Shown: positions 45,021 through 53,086 of the stretch, piece after piece
Position numbering within the stretch: position 1 is the stretch's first letter
How the letters are laid out: the number at the start of each line of letters is the position of its first letter
Assembly: GCA_963712065.1 (NCBI GenBank)
Contig: CAVQGM010000001.1
Coordinates: forward strand, 1,674,001-1,738,000
DNA length: 64,000 nucleotides
Direction: 5' to 3'
Source: CAVQGM01 sp963712065
GTDB taxonomy: Bacteria; Actinomycetota; Acidimicrobiia; Acidimicrobiales; Acidimicrobilacustridaceae
Notes under the pieces: model-generated
Databases searched by the model: none
Told to the model about the DNA's origin: nothing
What the model saw: the letters and a program-made list of their open reading frames with translations, nothing else
Translations under genes and position numbers: made by a program

Positions 45021-45592
45021 GGGACCGGTGGCGAGGTCAGGAGTCGGCCGATCGTGTCGCGGGCGGCGACGAACGGCTCGGTCGAGCGTAGACCCTTGCT
45101 CATCACGATCGTGCCCTCGATGGTGGCGATGATGACGGTGGCCAGGCCATGGGCCTCTTCGTCCGGGCGACCTTCGGCGACCAGGGCGGCGGCCACCAGG
45201 TCGACCCAGCTCCGCAACGCCCGGCCGGCGGCGGCGCCCAGCAGCTCGTGGGTGGAGGCCTCGTCGAGGGCCACCGTCGCGACGGCACAGCCGTCGCGGT
45301 ACTCGGTGCGCTCCATGTAGGTCACGTAGGCGTCGAAGAAGCCGGCGACGGCGTCGGCCACCGTCGGGCCCCGTTGGAGGCCCTCGGCGAGCTTGCGGGT
45401 GACCGAGTCGGCGAAGCGGTCGACGGCGGCGGCGGCGAGCTCTTCCTTCCCGCCCGGGAAGTGGAAGTACATCGAGCCCTTGGGGGCGTCGGCCTCGGCC
45501 ATCACCTGGTTGAGGCCGGTGGCGGCGTAGCCCTGCCGTCGCAGGAGCCGCCCGGTCGTGCTCACCAGGCGGTCGCGTGTGTCGGAAGCCAT
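45011..45592 (-). CDS. TetR-family repressor, LmrA/YxaF-like
   Basis: 193 residues. The N-terminal HTH domain (TRDRLVSTTGRLLRRQGYAATG, then NQVMAEADAPKGSMYFHFPGGKEEL) matches the LmrA/YxaF subgroup, and the C-terminal ligand domain is typical in length. Two copies of a site close to the known LmrA/YxaF operator core (AGACCRGTCT) lie between it and the divergent cNMP-binding gene, so it should repress that promoter and probably itself. Ligand unknown. Confidence 0.88.
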   Translation of the reverse strand: MASDTRDRLVSTTGRLLRRQGYAATGLNQVMAEADAPKGSMYFHFPGGKEELAAAAVDRFADSVTRKLAEGLQRGPTVADAVAGFFDAYVTYMERTEYRDGCAVATVALDEASTHELLGAAAGRALRSWVDLVAAALVAEGRPDEEAHGLATVIIATIEGTIVMSKGLRSTEPFVAARDTIGRLLTSPPVPAG

Positions 45593-45617
45593 AGCGGGAG
45601 TGTACGCAGAAATATGG

Positions 45618-45657
45618 AGACCGGTCTATTGACTATGACGACTGGTCTAGTTAGAGT
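45618..45657 (+). promoter_or_regulatory. Paired TetR operators overlapping a rightward promoter
   Basis: AGACCGGTCT (45618-45627) is a perfect palindrome; CGACTGGTCT (45639-45648) is a near copy 21 bp to the right, two helical turns away. Between and over them lie a -35 TTGACT (45629-45634) and, 17 bp later, a -10 TAGAGT (45652-45657). Repressor on either site would block the rightward promoter. The region is much more AT-rich than its surroundings. Confidence 0.7.
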
Positions 45658-45789
45658 CGTCCCATGTACCTGCTCCCGGCTGCCGATCCCGACCTCCGGG
45701 CCGACGCCGTGCGGGTCCGGCCGGCCGACCCTTGCAGGTCAGCTCCACCCATCCCGCTCCGTCCCCGACCCGACACGGGAGATCGCCTG

Positions 45790-46182
45790 ATGCGCACGTC
45801 CTCGTCGACCCTCGTCCACCCGACCAACCACGGTCACGATCCGGTCGGCCTCCTGCACACCGTCCCGCCGTTCGCCCGGCTCGCCCCCGGCGCACTCGCC
45901 CAGCTGGGTCCTCACCTCGACCAGCTCCACGTCCCGGCGGGCACCGCCCTCGCCCGTGCCGGCGAGAGCGCCCACCAGGTCGTGGTGGTGCTCTCCGGGA
46001 GGGTGGCGGTGTCCTCCAACGACCGCCGCGTCGACGTGGTCGGCCCCGGCACGGTCGTCGGGGCGATCCCCGTGGTGGCCCGTGCCCCCCACCTGCACGA
46101 CTACGTGACCGAGACCGATGCCGAGGTGCTGGTGCTCAACGGCCCGGCCTATCGGTGGGTCGCGCCGCTCCTCGTCGCCTGA
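45790..46182 (+). CDS. Cyclic nucleotide-binding-domain-like protein
   Basis: 130 residues from ATG 45790, behind GGGAGA at 7 nt. An in-frame ATG at 45664 would give a 172-residue protein with a low-complexity Pro/Arg start, and would be leaderless given the predicted promoter. The core LLHTVPPFARLAPGALAQLGPHL and VVVLSGRVAVSS follow cNMP-binding beta-barrels of Crp-like proteins. No DNA-binding domain is present, and the phosphate-binding cassette is weak. Controlled by the divergent TetR gene. Ligand uncertain. Confidence 0.7.
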   Translation: MRTSSSTLVHPTNHGHDPVGLLHTVPPFARLAPGALAQLGPHLDQLHVPAGTALARAGESAHQVVVVLSGRVAVSSNDRRVDVVGPGTVVGAIPVVARAPHLHDYVTETDAEVLVLNGPAYRWVAPLLVA

Positions 46183-46191
46183 ACGGTTCGT

Positions 46192-46992
46192 TCAGCGGCC
46201 CCGGGGCACCAGGGCGAGCTGGCGCGACTGGGCGACGAGGCGCCCCGACGCGTCCCACACCTCACCGTCCTCTTCGAGGAAGCCGCCGGTCACGAACCGC
46301 GTGGTGAACTCGCAGCGCAGCCAGCCCGGCTCGGGGCGGGCGCGGACATGGGCGGTGAGCTCGACCGTCGGCGTCCACCCGAGGGGGAGGTGGGCGTTGA
46401 AGGCGGTCGGCGGGAAGGCGTCGACGGCGACGAGGAGACCGAGGGTGTCGACCGGCTCCTCGCCCCGCAGGCGGAACCAGCCCCGCATCCGGGGTGAACC
46501 GCTGGGGCGTCCCTCGGCGAAGGCGGCGTCATCGGGGTGCAGGCGCAGCTCGACCCGCTCCATGAAGGGCAGTGGGGACTCTTCGGCCGGGCCGCGCGCC
46601 ACGCAGGCCTCGACGGCGGGCAGGTTCGGAGGCGCGGCGTCGACGAGCTCGGGGGCAGCCCTCGACCGGCCCAGGTCGCCGAAGGTGCCGAGCGCCTGCA
46701 GGAGGGGACGGCCCTCGGCGCTCAAGAGCCGACCGGTCGCGGTGGCGAGCTGGGTGCCACGCCTGATGACCTCGGTGTCGATGTGGACCGGGCCGGGAGC
46801 ACCCGGCGCGAGGAAGTGGCCCGTGACGGTGACGGGGTCGGGCCGGCCGGACGCGTCGACCAGGGCCCGGGTGACGAGGGCGAGCAGGTAGCCGCCGTTC
46901 GCGTTGCCGGCGATGTCCCAACCTTCGGCGACGGCCGCGGCGTAGCGACCGGCCCCCTCGTCGTGCACGGCGGTGGCGTCGGCGAGGCCCAT
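46192..46992 (-). CDS. Acyl-CoA thioesterase-family protein (TesB-like double hotdog)
   Basis: 266 residues from ATG 46992. Two hotdog-fold halves: the first with GWDIAGNANGGYLLALVTRAL and VTVTGHFLAPGAPGPVHIDTEV, the second with PTVELTAHVRARPEPGWLRCEF, then VTGGFLEEDGEVWDASGRLVAQSRQ. This pattern fits TesB-like acyl-CoA thioesterases in actinobacteria. Substrate chain length unknown. It converges on the cNMP-binding gene (9-bp gap) and diverges from the acyltransferase gene. Confidence 0.85.
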   Translation of the reverse strand: MGLADATAVHDEGAGRYAAAVAEGWDIAGNANGGYLLALVTRALVDASGRPDPVTVTGHFLAPGAPGPVHIDTEVIRRGTQLATATGRLLSAEGRPLLQALGTFGDLGRSRAAPELVDAAPPNLPAVEACVARGPAEESPLPFMERVELRLHPDDAAFAEGRPSGSPRMRGWFRLRGEEPVDTLGLLVAVDAFPPTAFNAHLPLGWTPTVELTAHVRARPEPGWLRCEFTTRFVTGGFLEEDGEVWDASGRLVAQSRQLALVPRGR

Positions 46993-47059
46993 GGGCTCGC
47001 AGTATGCCGCGGGGTCGCCGCCGACTGCCCGGGGTGACCAACTACGCTCTCGGTCTCCC

Positions 47060-49069
47060 GTGCCCTCCTCGTCCCCCCACCCGAGCGCGGTGGTCCCTGC
47101 CGCGCCATCGCCCGAGCGTGCCGCCGCGCCCGGCGGGCGGAGGCGCCTCGCCGCCATCGACGGGCTGCGAGGCCTCGCCCTGCTCGGCATGCTCGCCTGG
47201 CACGCCCACGTCGGTTGGGTGAGGGGCGGGTTCGCCCGGATGACGATCTTCTTCGTGCTCTCCGGCTTCCTCGCCGCGAGCTCCTACCAGTCGCTGCGCG
47301 GCTCCGGCCATGCGCACCCGTTCCGGGCGTTCTGGGCCCGACGGGCGCGCCGGCTCCTGCCCGTCACCGTGCTGGGCGTGGGGTTCGCCATCGCCGTCAC
47401 CGTCGCCGTGGGGAGCGACCAGGCGGTGCGCGGCCTGCGCGGCGACGCCCTCGCCGTGCTCGGGAACGTCGTCAACTGGCGCTTCATCGTCAACGAGCAG
47501 TCGTACGGCGCCCTCTTCGAACGGCCGTCGGCGTTCCAGCACTTCTGGTCGCTGTCGCTCGAGGAGCAGTGCTTCTGGCTGCTCCCGTTGGTGCTGGCGG
47601 GCGTCGCCGTGACCGGGCGCCGTGCCTGGATCGTCGTCGCCGTCGTCGCCGCCGCTCTGGGTGCCGTCCCGCTCCTGGTCACGCACTCGCCCGACGCCGC
47701 CTACTACGGCACCCACGTGCGGGGCGGCGAGTTCCTGGTCGGCGTCGCCCTCGCCCTGGCGCTGGCGCGCACGGGGGGTCGGGTCCCCGACGGCGCCCGA
47801 CCGGCGGTGCGGGTGGTCGGCGCTGCGTCCCTGGTCGGGCTGGTGGTGGTGATGGTCGCGGTCGACCGTTCCCTCCCGTGGCTGTACCGGGGCGGGCTCG
47901 GGCTGTTCGCCGTGCCCGCGGTGCTGGTGGTCGCCGCCGCCCTCGACGAGCGGGGTCTCGTGCCGCGGGTCCTGTCGATCGCCCCGCTCGTGGCGCTCGG
48001 TCGGTGGGCGTTCCCGATCTACGTGCTCCACTGGCCGGTGTTCCTGGTGCTGTCGGCGGAGCGGACGGGGTGGTCGGGCCCGCCGCTCGTCGTTCTCCAG
48101 CTCGGGGTGTCGATCGCGCTCGGTGCGCTCGTGCACGTCGCCTTCGAGCGCCCGCTCCTCGATCGATCGGCCGCGGGTTGGCGGCGCGATGCCGTCGTGC
48201 TGCCGTTGGTCGGCGGTGCCGCCGTGGCGCTCGCCCTGGTCGCGCTCGCCGTCCGACCGCCGGCCGCCACCTACGACTTCGCCGCCCTCGAGACGGCGGC
48301 CAACACGGGGCCGGTCGAGGGTATGGACTCGGTTGCCGTCGACGACGGACGCCCCTCGCTCGCGATGTTCGGCGGCTCGACCGCCGTCTCGCTCGGTGGC
48401 GTGGCGTGGGACTGGGCGTCGGAGGCACCTGCGTTCCGCCCCGTGCCCGGCGACAGCAAGCTCGGCTGCGGGCTCCTCGCCGGTGGCGTCCGGGTGTTCG
48501 GCCGACAGCCCGACGGGTCGCCCGAGTACGCCGCCCCCGACGAGCACTGCCTCGGATGGGAGGAGCGCTGGCCGCAGACGGTGTCGGCCAACGGGATCGA
48601 CGTGGCGATCCTCATGACCGGTGTGTGGGACACCGCCGACTGGCGGTTCGAGGGCGAGGACGTGTGGCGCTCGATCGGCGACCCGCAGTTCGACGCCCGA
48701 GTCGAGACGGCCCTCGTCCGGGCGGTGGACAGCCTCTCGTCGGCCGGTGCCCGCGTCGTGCTCACCACGACGCCGCTCGTCGGGCCGGGCCGCACCGGGA
48801 CGGCTCGCGCCGAACGGTCGCTCGGCGCCGACCACCAGCAGCGGGTGACCGCCTACAACGACATCCTCCGTCGGGTCGCCGACGCGCGGGGTCAGGTCGT
48901 GGTGGACTACGGCGCGTTCGTGGACGGACTGGCCCCCGAGCAATCGGCGGCCTGGCTCCCCGACGGCATCCACCCGACCCGCGCCACCGCGCTCGAGATC
49001 TGGCGCTCGTATCTCGGCCCCGCCGTCGAACAGGCGACGGGAGTTGGACGCCCGATCGAGGCTTGGTAG
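47060..49069 (+). CDS. Acyltransferase-3 with C-terminal SGNH-like domain (OafA type)
   Basis: 669 residues from GTG 47060. The N-terminal ~370 residues have about ten membrane helices: AIDGLRGLALLGMLAWHAHV, the catalytic-type His motif, RRARRLLPVTVLG, FWSLSLEEQCFWLLPLVL and FPIYVLHWPVFLV. The C-terminal ~260 residues are an extracytoplasmic SGNH-like domain with AMFGGSTAVSLG, ILMTGVWDTADW and LPDGIHPTRAT (Asp-x-x-His). These enzymes O-acylate cell-surface glycans. The last core gene before the tRNA and island. Confidence 0.9.
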   Translation: MPSSSPHPSAVVPAAPSPERAAAPGGRRRLAAIDGLRGLALLGMLAWHAHVGWVRGGFARMTIFFVLSGFLAASSYQSLRGSGHAHPFRAFWARRARRLLPVTVLGVGFAIAVTVAVGSDQAVRGLRGDALAVLGNVVNWRFIVNEQSYGALFERPSAFQHFWSLSLEEQCFWLLPLVLAGVAVTGRRAWIVVAVVAAALGAVPLLVTHSPDAAYYGTHVRGGEFLVGVALALALARTGGRVPDGARPAVRVVGAASLVGLVVVMVAVDRSLPWLYRGGLGLFAVPAVLVVAAALDERGLVPRVLSIAPLVALGRWAFPIYVLHWPVFLVLSAERTGWSGPPLVVLQLGVSIALGALVHVAFERPLLDRSAAGWRRDAVVLPLVGGAAVALALVALAVRPPAATYDFAALETAANTGPVEGMDSVAVDDGRPSLAMFGGSTAVSLGGVAWDWASEAPAFRPVPGDSKLGCGLLAGGVRVFGRQPDGSPEYAAPDEHCLGWEERWPQTVSANGIDVAILMTGVWDTADWRFEGEDVWRSIGDPQFDARVETALVRAVDSLSSAGARVVLTTTPLVGPGRTGTARAERSLGADHQQRVTAYNDILRRVADARGQVVVDYGAFVDGLAPEQSAAWLPDGIHPTRATALEIWRSYLGPAVEQATGVGRPIEAW

Positions 49070-49083
49070 GGTCGTCGGCACGC

Positions 49084-49160
<77 letters not shown>

Positions 49161-49175
49161 ACGAAACCGCAGCTC

Positions 49176-49208
49176 AGAGGCCCTTTCCGGAAGCCGGGGA
49201 GGGCCTCT
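49176..49208 (+). terminator. Terminator after initiator tRNA
   Basis: A perfect 9-bp stem, AGAGGCCCT (49176-49184) with AGGGCCTCT (49200-49208), 16 bp after the tRNA CCA. Recognisable but degraded versions of this hairpin also follow the tRNA-fragment copies near 53539 and 55451, showing that the repeated unit reaches beyond the tRNA itself. Confidence 0.75.
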
Positions 49209-49340
49209 CTGCTGTCCGGGTGGCGGATCTTCCACCGGGTCTTCTACCGGCCGATCGGAAAAGGTCCTGCTCAGGGGCGTGATCGTCGGGCTGGGTGCCC
49301 GACGGTCAACGCTTCTTGGGGGCCGTAGGCGTACCTGCTC

Positions 49341-49709
49341 ATGCCGGGGTCCATCGTCGAGTTGCGGCGCTTCGTGCAGCGACAAGTAGAGCAGACCTGT
49401 TCGTCGGCGCGCAGAGCCCACCGAGACGAGCCGTGGGATGTGTCCGACCGACTCGAGGTGTTCGACGTCTCCGGCGCCACCGTCCAGCTCCATGCCGAGC
49501 GGGTGCGCAGGACGAGGTTCACCGTCGGGGGTGGTGAGCTCGTCCTCGACGGCCTCGACCGTGGGCCACGTGCGGCGATGCGATTCCGGGTTCTTCTCAG
49601 GGACTACGTCGTCGCCGTGGGTGCGCCACGAGTCGGCCTCGAGGGCGCGAACGTCGATGAGATGCCACTGCACCAGCTGGCTGAGCGGGTGGCCTCCTTC
49701 TCGGCCTAG
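49341..49709 (+). CDS. Possible small protein, unknown (island segment 1)
   Basis: 122 residues, no recognised family. The second half (RLEVFDVSGATVQLHAERVR, then TRFTVGGGELVLDGLD) looks like beta-strands with mostly G/C third positions; the first 35 residues look non-native. An opposite-strand frame over the same DNA carries a CSTCRC cysteine cluster and cannot be excluded. Treat as a weak call. Confidence 0.3.
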   Translation: MPGSIVELRRFVQRQVEQTCSSARRAHRDEPWDVSDRLEVFDVSGATVQLHAERVRRTRFTVGGGELVLDGLDRGPRAAMRFRVLLRDYVVAVGAPRVGLEGANVDEMPLHQLAERVASFSA

Positions 49710-49791
49710 GCCCTGCTTGGGTTGCGGTCGACGGCGATCGACAGTGGCGGCGCTGAGCGAGGCCGTCACAGGGGCTCGGTAGGTTCCGTTC

Positions 49792-50175
49792 GTGGCCCGA
49801 CCGCTACCGCTGCGCCAGGACGTTCCGCCCGACGATGCGATGGTCGTGGTGCGCGCGGGGGTGATGGGGCGGGACGCTGTCGTGCGGGCCGCCGAGCGGA
49901 CCTTCTCGCTCTACGCGCTCCACGGGATCTCGGTCGAGGGCGTCATCGACACGAGCGTGCAGGGGGCGTGCCGCAGCGAGCGGATCGCGAGCTATCGCCG
50001 GGTTCGGCTCTCGACGTTCGGGCGGATCCGTGAGGCAGGGTTCGCGCTGCTCGCCTCGTTCGATGCGCCGCACTTCACGCTCGTCCTCCCGGATCTGAGC
50101 GAGTTGACCCTGGCTCGGCTCGAACGGTGCTTCGACCCGCCGATGCCCAACCCCGGCCGGCCCCCTGACGGGTAG
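49792..50175 (+). CDS. Module protein A, copy 1 (unrecognised family)
   Basis: 127 residues from GTG 49792. Key pattern: PPDDAMVVVRAG, a helix with AAERTF, HGISVEG, YRRVRLSTFGRIREAGFALL, then APHFTLVLPDLSELTLARLERCF. The gene at 52673-53086 shares VVR, AER, GxS, L-x3-AGF, PHxT and LxRL in the same order, so the two are diverged paralogues. Small, soluble, no catalytic motif I can name. It is followed 27 bp later by its partner (protein B) and then by a tRNA-fragment repeat. Confidence 0.72.
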   Translation: MARPLPLRQDVPPDDAMVVVRAGVMGRDAVVRAAERTFSLYALHGISVEGVIDTSVQGACRSERIASYRRVRLSTFGRIREAGFALLASFDAPHFTLVLPDLSELTLARLERCFDPPMPNPGRPPDG

Positions 50176-50202
50176 CCTGGGACGCACCGAGGAGGCGCTG
50201 CC

Positions 50203-50448
50203 ATGGACGATGCCTACGACATCGCCGTCGACTTCATGGACATGACCAACGACCACCGGCTCTGGGTTCGACCGGTCGACCTCCGACCCGGCCTTCAGGT
50301 TTCGGTCGGCGGCCACGTGGTGGTCAGCGACGACGACGCCGACCCGAAGGTCGCGCGCATCGTTGCCGTCGACGCCGAGGGGAACATCGAGCTCGAGGTC
50401 CTTCCCGGCAGCGTCGAGTCCCACGCTGACCTGATCGCTCCTGCCTGA
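50203..50448 (+). CDS. Module protein B, copy 1 (unrecognised family)
   Basis: 81 residues from ATG 50203, behind GAGGAGG. Acidic, beta-rich: DIAVDFMDMTNDHRLWVRP, PGLQVSVGGHVVVSD, VARIVAVDAEGNIELEVLPG, then SVESHADLI. The PGSVE-x-x-A-x-L ending and the D-x-G turn recur in protein B copy 2 (53083-53502). The fold suggests a small beta-barrel that could bind its partner or a nucleic acid; this is inference. It ends 12 bp before the tRNA-fragment copy at 50461. Confidence 0.75.
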   Translation: MDDAYDIAVDFMDMTNDHRLWVRPVDLRPGLQVSVGGHVVVSDDDADPKVARIVAVDAEGNIELEVLPGSVESHADLIAPA

Positions 50449-50460
50449 ATGGGCCCTCAC

Positions 50461-50500
50461 AACCCGAAGGTCGTCGGTTCAAATCCGACCCCCGCCACCA
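50461..50500 (+). repeat. tRNA-fMet 3' fragment, copy 1 (att-like)
   Basis: 40 bp identical to positions 49121-49160 of the tRNA gene: the 3' side of the anticodon arm, variable loop, T arm, acceptor 3' strand and CCA. Upstream sequence (GGGCCCTCAC) no longer matches the tRNA apart from CTCA. The decayed integrase ends 65 bp further right, pointing toward this site. Confidence 0.95.
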
Positions 50501-50564
50501 TGTGAAGCACGAAAGCTCAGGTCACAGACCTGGGCTCTCGGCGTTTCAGAGGGCTTCTACCGGA

Positions 50565-51134
50565 TCAGGCGCTCTTCCTCCGGTTGTTCCTCCGACGTTC
50601 CACCGTGTCGGGTTCGGCCGGTGGAACGGGTCGGGCGAGGCGTTCGGTCGCGCTCGCGGCGTCGTCCTGCATCCCGGGCAGGAGGTGCTGGTACGTCTGC
50701 ATCGTGTGGGCGATGTGGGCATCGCCGCCAGCCAGCCAGCACCTCGATGGTGGTGTCGTCGAGGGCGATGCTGCGGCGCGCGGTCTCAGTCTTGCCGCGG
50801 GTCTGGTGGAGTTCGTAGCCGACGGCGACGAGCTCGCGGTTGAGATGGAGCCGCTTCGTCGTGACGTCGATGTCGGGCCACTTGAGGCCGAACACCTCAC
50901 TGCGCCGCATCCCGGTCATCGCGGTGCGCCAGTAGATCGGAAAGAACCGGTGACCGGCCGCGGCACGCATGAGGAGGCGGAGCTCGTCGTCGGTGAGTGA
51001 CACGCCCTCGACTCGCTGGAGTGACCGTTGCCGGCCGGGGGCCACGTGCGGCGCTCCTTGCCGGTCACCGGGTCACGGCCCTCGTAGATCACCGCGTAGA
51101 ACCGACCTCGACGCTGTGCCACGTATCCGTTCAT
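50565..51134 (-). pseudogene. Tyrosine recombinase (phage-type integrase), deleted and frameshifted
   Basis: Three integrase pieces lie in order on the minus strand but in different frames. The N-terminus from ATG 51134 (NGYVAQRRGRFYAVIYEGRD) is followed, after loss of the core-binding domain, by LTDDELRLLMRAAAG and the first catalytic Arg in AMTGMRRSEVFGLKWPD. After a second gap comes the C-terminal Tyr motif HIAHTMQTYQHLLPGM. The HxxR catalytic box is missing. Two deletions with frame changes make it inactive. Its place beside a tRNA-fragment repeat identifies it as the former integrase of this segment. Confidence 0.88.
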
Positions 51135-51317
51135 GATGTTCCTCCTCCAAGGCATGGATCCCGACGATCAGGACCTGGAGGAACAATCGGTAGAACGCGC
51201 CAGTCACATGCAGTGGGCGACGCCGCAGACCGCGACAAGCCTCGACAGCAGTGGATCGATGCCGATCGGCGAACTCGGTGGAACGGACCTGCCGCCGCCC
51301 CTCAGTGACGGTGCGGT

Positions 51318-52187
51318 TCAGGGATCGTCGGACGGGTCGATCGCGGGGTCGGCCTGGTCGTCGAGGCGGCGCTTGATGTCCCCGAGACGCGTCAGGCGTT
51401 GCAGCACGCCGGGCACGTCGTCGAAGCCAGCGGTGTAGAACGCCACGTAGGCGATCATGGCGATGGACGCGCCGACGTCGATCGTCCCGGAGGTCACGCG
51501 AACGAGCGTGAACACCCAGAGGGCGACGGCGACGACCTCGACGATGCCCCAGCTCGCCGCTTCGGTGTCGGAGAGCCGGACCCACCGCCGCCCGACGATT
51601 CCGAAGTGGCGCCTTGACTCTGTCCGCCGGCCCCGTCCGATCACATCCACCTCGATCTCGGCGAGATCGTTGAGCTCGCGGTAGAAGCCCTCGGATCGCG
51701 TCATGAGTCGACGGTTGAGCACCGTCACGGGCGCCGCGACGGCAGCGGCCGCCAATCCGACGAGCGGGTCGTAGAGGAAGAGCATGACCAACGATCCGAC
51801 CACGGTGAAGGCGGCGGTGATCGCCAACGGGATGTCCCCGTCGAGGAAGTCGACGTACTCGGCCGCCAGCTCCGTTCGTCCGGACACCGAGGCCGTGTCG
51901 ACGCCTGCGGCTCGCTGTTGGGCCACGAGGTCGGCGGCGATGTCGGCGTAGAGGGGGTTGAACGTCCGGCTCTGATACCGCTGTCGGCCGAAGCTGATCG
52001 CGGTGTGGGCCAATGACAGGGCGACGAACACCGCCACCCCGGCCCAGGTGTTGTCGATGAGGCCGTCGATGGCCAGGCCGATGGCGAACGGCCACAGCAG
52101 GTCGAGGAGGTTCTCGCCGACCACCAGTCCGTAGCAGGTCCGGATCCGTCGGCGGGCGGCGGCGAGATGGTCGTCGATGATCCCCAT
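51318..52187 (-). CDS. ABC-exporter-type six-helix membrane domain without ATPase
   Basis: 289 residues from ATG 52187 (GTG 52196 possible). The order of helices and loops matches the transmembrane half of ABC exporters: NLLDLLWPFAIGLAIDGLID, NPLYADIAADLVAQQRAAG, IPLAITAAFTVVGSLVMLFL, TRSEGFYRELNDLAEIEVD. It ends after ~20 acidic residues with no nucleotide-binding domain, and no ATPase gene is adjacent. Stand-alone proteins of this type exist in databases, so it may be native. Partner and role unknown. Confidence 0.75.
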   Translation of the reverse strand: MGIIDDHLAAARRRIRTCYGLVVGENLLDLLWPFAIGLAIDGLIDNTWAGVAVFVALSLAHTAISFGRQRYQSRTFNPLYADIAADLVAQQRAAGVDTASVSGRTELAAEYVDFLDGDIPLAITAAFTVVGSLVMLFLYDPLVGLAAAAVAAPVTVLNRRLMTRSEGFYRELNDLAEIEVDVIGRGRRTESRRHFGIVGRRWVRLSDTEAASWGIVEVVAVALWVFTLVRVTSGTIDVGASIAMIAYVAFYTAGFDDVPGVLQRLTRLGDIKRRLDDQADPAIDPSDDP

Positions 52188-52347
52188 CGCCGTCACGCTC
52201 CTCGTTGTCGCACGGTCAAGGCGCCCTGCTGCGGTTCTCGGGTCGTGGCTTCACAGCATTCCACCGCGCTGGAGGTGACGGGAGGCTGTCTGGCCCCACT
52301 GTGGCGGGGTGTGGGAGGTGGCCATCCGGCCGAGGACAGGGGTCGGA

Positions 52348-52566
52348 TCAGAACCGCCAGATGAGTGGGACGACGGCGATGGCGATGATGGCGTACCAGC
52401 TCATGAGGGGGAGCCCGAGCTTCCAGGCGATGGGGATGACGATGAGCGCGGTCGCGGTGTTCGAGACGAGCTGGCCGAGCACCGCGACCAGGACGAAGAG
52501 CCCGAGCAGCAGCGGATAGGGGCCGGCGTCGCCGACGATTCGGATCAATCCGACCAGCCCCCGCCA
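52348..52566 (-). pseudogene. Remnant of an SLC13/DASS-type transporter
   Basis: About 72 residues of the C-terminal half of a divalent-anion transporter: LIRIVGDAGPYPLLLGLFVL and LGQLVSNTATALIVIPIA (the SNT sodium/substrate motif), joined directly to WKLGLPLMSWYAIIAIAVVP, which normally lies some 50 or more residues later. Both an internal deletion and complete loss of the N-terminus are evident. Non-functional. Confidence 0.7.
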
Positions 52567-52672
52567 CCGAGCACGGATACGCCGGCATCTGACCCATCCG
52601 GTGACCCACGGCCGCCCGGTTGTGCAAGCCGTTGGTCCGGGTGCTGTCGGTGCCTGCTGAGACGATGAGCTG

Positions 52673-53086
52673 ATGGACGAGCGAGTACCGCGCATCCGTC
52701 GGTCACCACTCCCCGCCGAGGTTCGCATCGTGGTGCGCGGCGAGGATCTGGTCGACGACAACTCCGCCGCCCAGGCTGAACGGTTCCGTCGACGCTTCCC
52801 CGACTGGGGCCGATGGGGGCTCTCGGCGCTGTGCGCCGAGAGCGACGCCGATGTGGACGAACTCGGCGCCGGTCCGCTGCGACGGTTCCCGATCCTGGCC
52901 ATCTACACGGTGGCTGACCTGGAAGCGGCGGGTTTCGAGGTGGTCCCGACGTTCAGAACGCCGCATGTCACGATCGCGTTCGTCGGCGAACTCGATGGCG
53001 GGCTCGAGCGGCTCCGAGCTGCCGTTCACCAACAGCGAGCCAACCCGTACCATGGGGCGGGCCCCGACGAGGAGGTGAACCCGTGA
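52673..53086 (+). CDS. Module protein A, copy 2 (unrecognised family)
   Basis: 137 residues from ATG 52673. Pattern: PLPAEVRIVVRGEDLVDD, AERFRRRFPDWGRWGLSAL, DVDELGAGPLRRFPILAIY, LEAAGFEVVPTFRTPHVTIAF, LERLRAAV. It aligns end to end with the copy at 49792-50175, with roughly a quarter of positions alike. GTGA overlap with the next gene shows the pair is cotranslated. Soluble; no catalytic motif named. Confidence 0.78.
   Translation: MDERVPRIRRSPLPAEVRIVVRGEDLVDDNSAAQAERFRRRFPDWGRWGLSALCAESDADVDELGAGPLRRFPILAIYTVADLEAAGFEVVPTFRTPHVTIAFVGELDGGLERLRAAVHQQRANPYHGAGPDEEVNP

Noticed and set aside
43317..45320. Long plus-strand frame across the P450 3' end and three following genes
   Set aside because: Arg/Gly/Pro-rich shadow translation; four better-supported genes explain the same DNA.
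45664..45789. Longer leaderless form of the cNMP-binding-like protein as the main product
   Set aside because: The extra 42 residues are Pro/Arg-rich with no similarity to the fold, and a proper ribosome site precedes ATG 45790; it remains possible and is noted with the promoter.
49271..49522. Minus-strand frame with a CSTCRC cysteine cluster
   Set aside because: Short, no ribosome site found, and cannot be separated from the overlapping plus-strand frame; kept only as an alternative reading.
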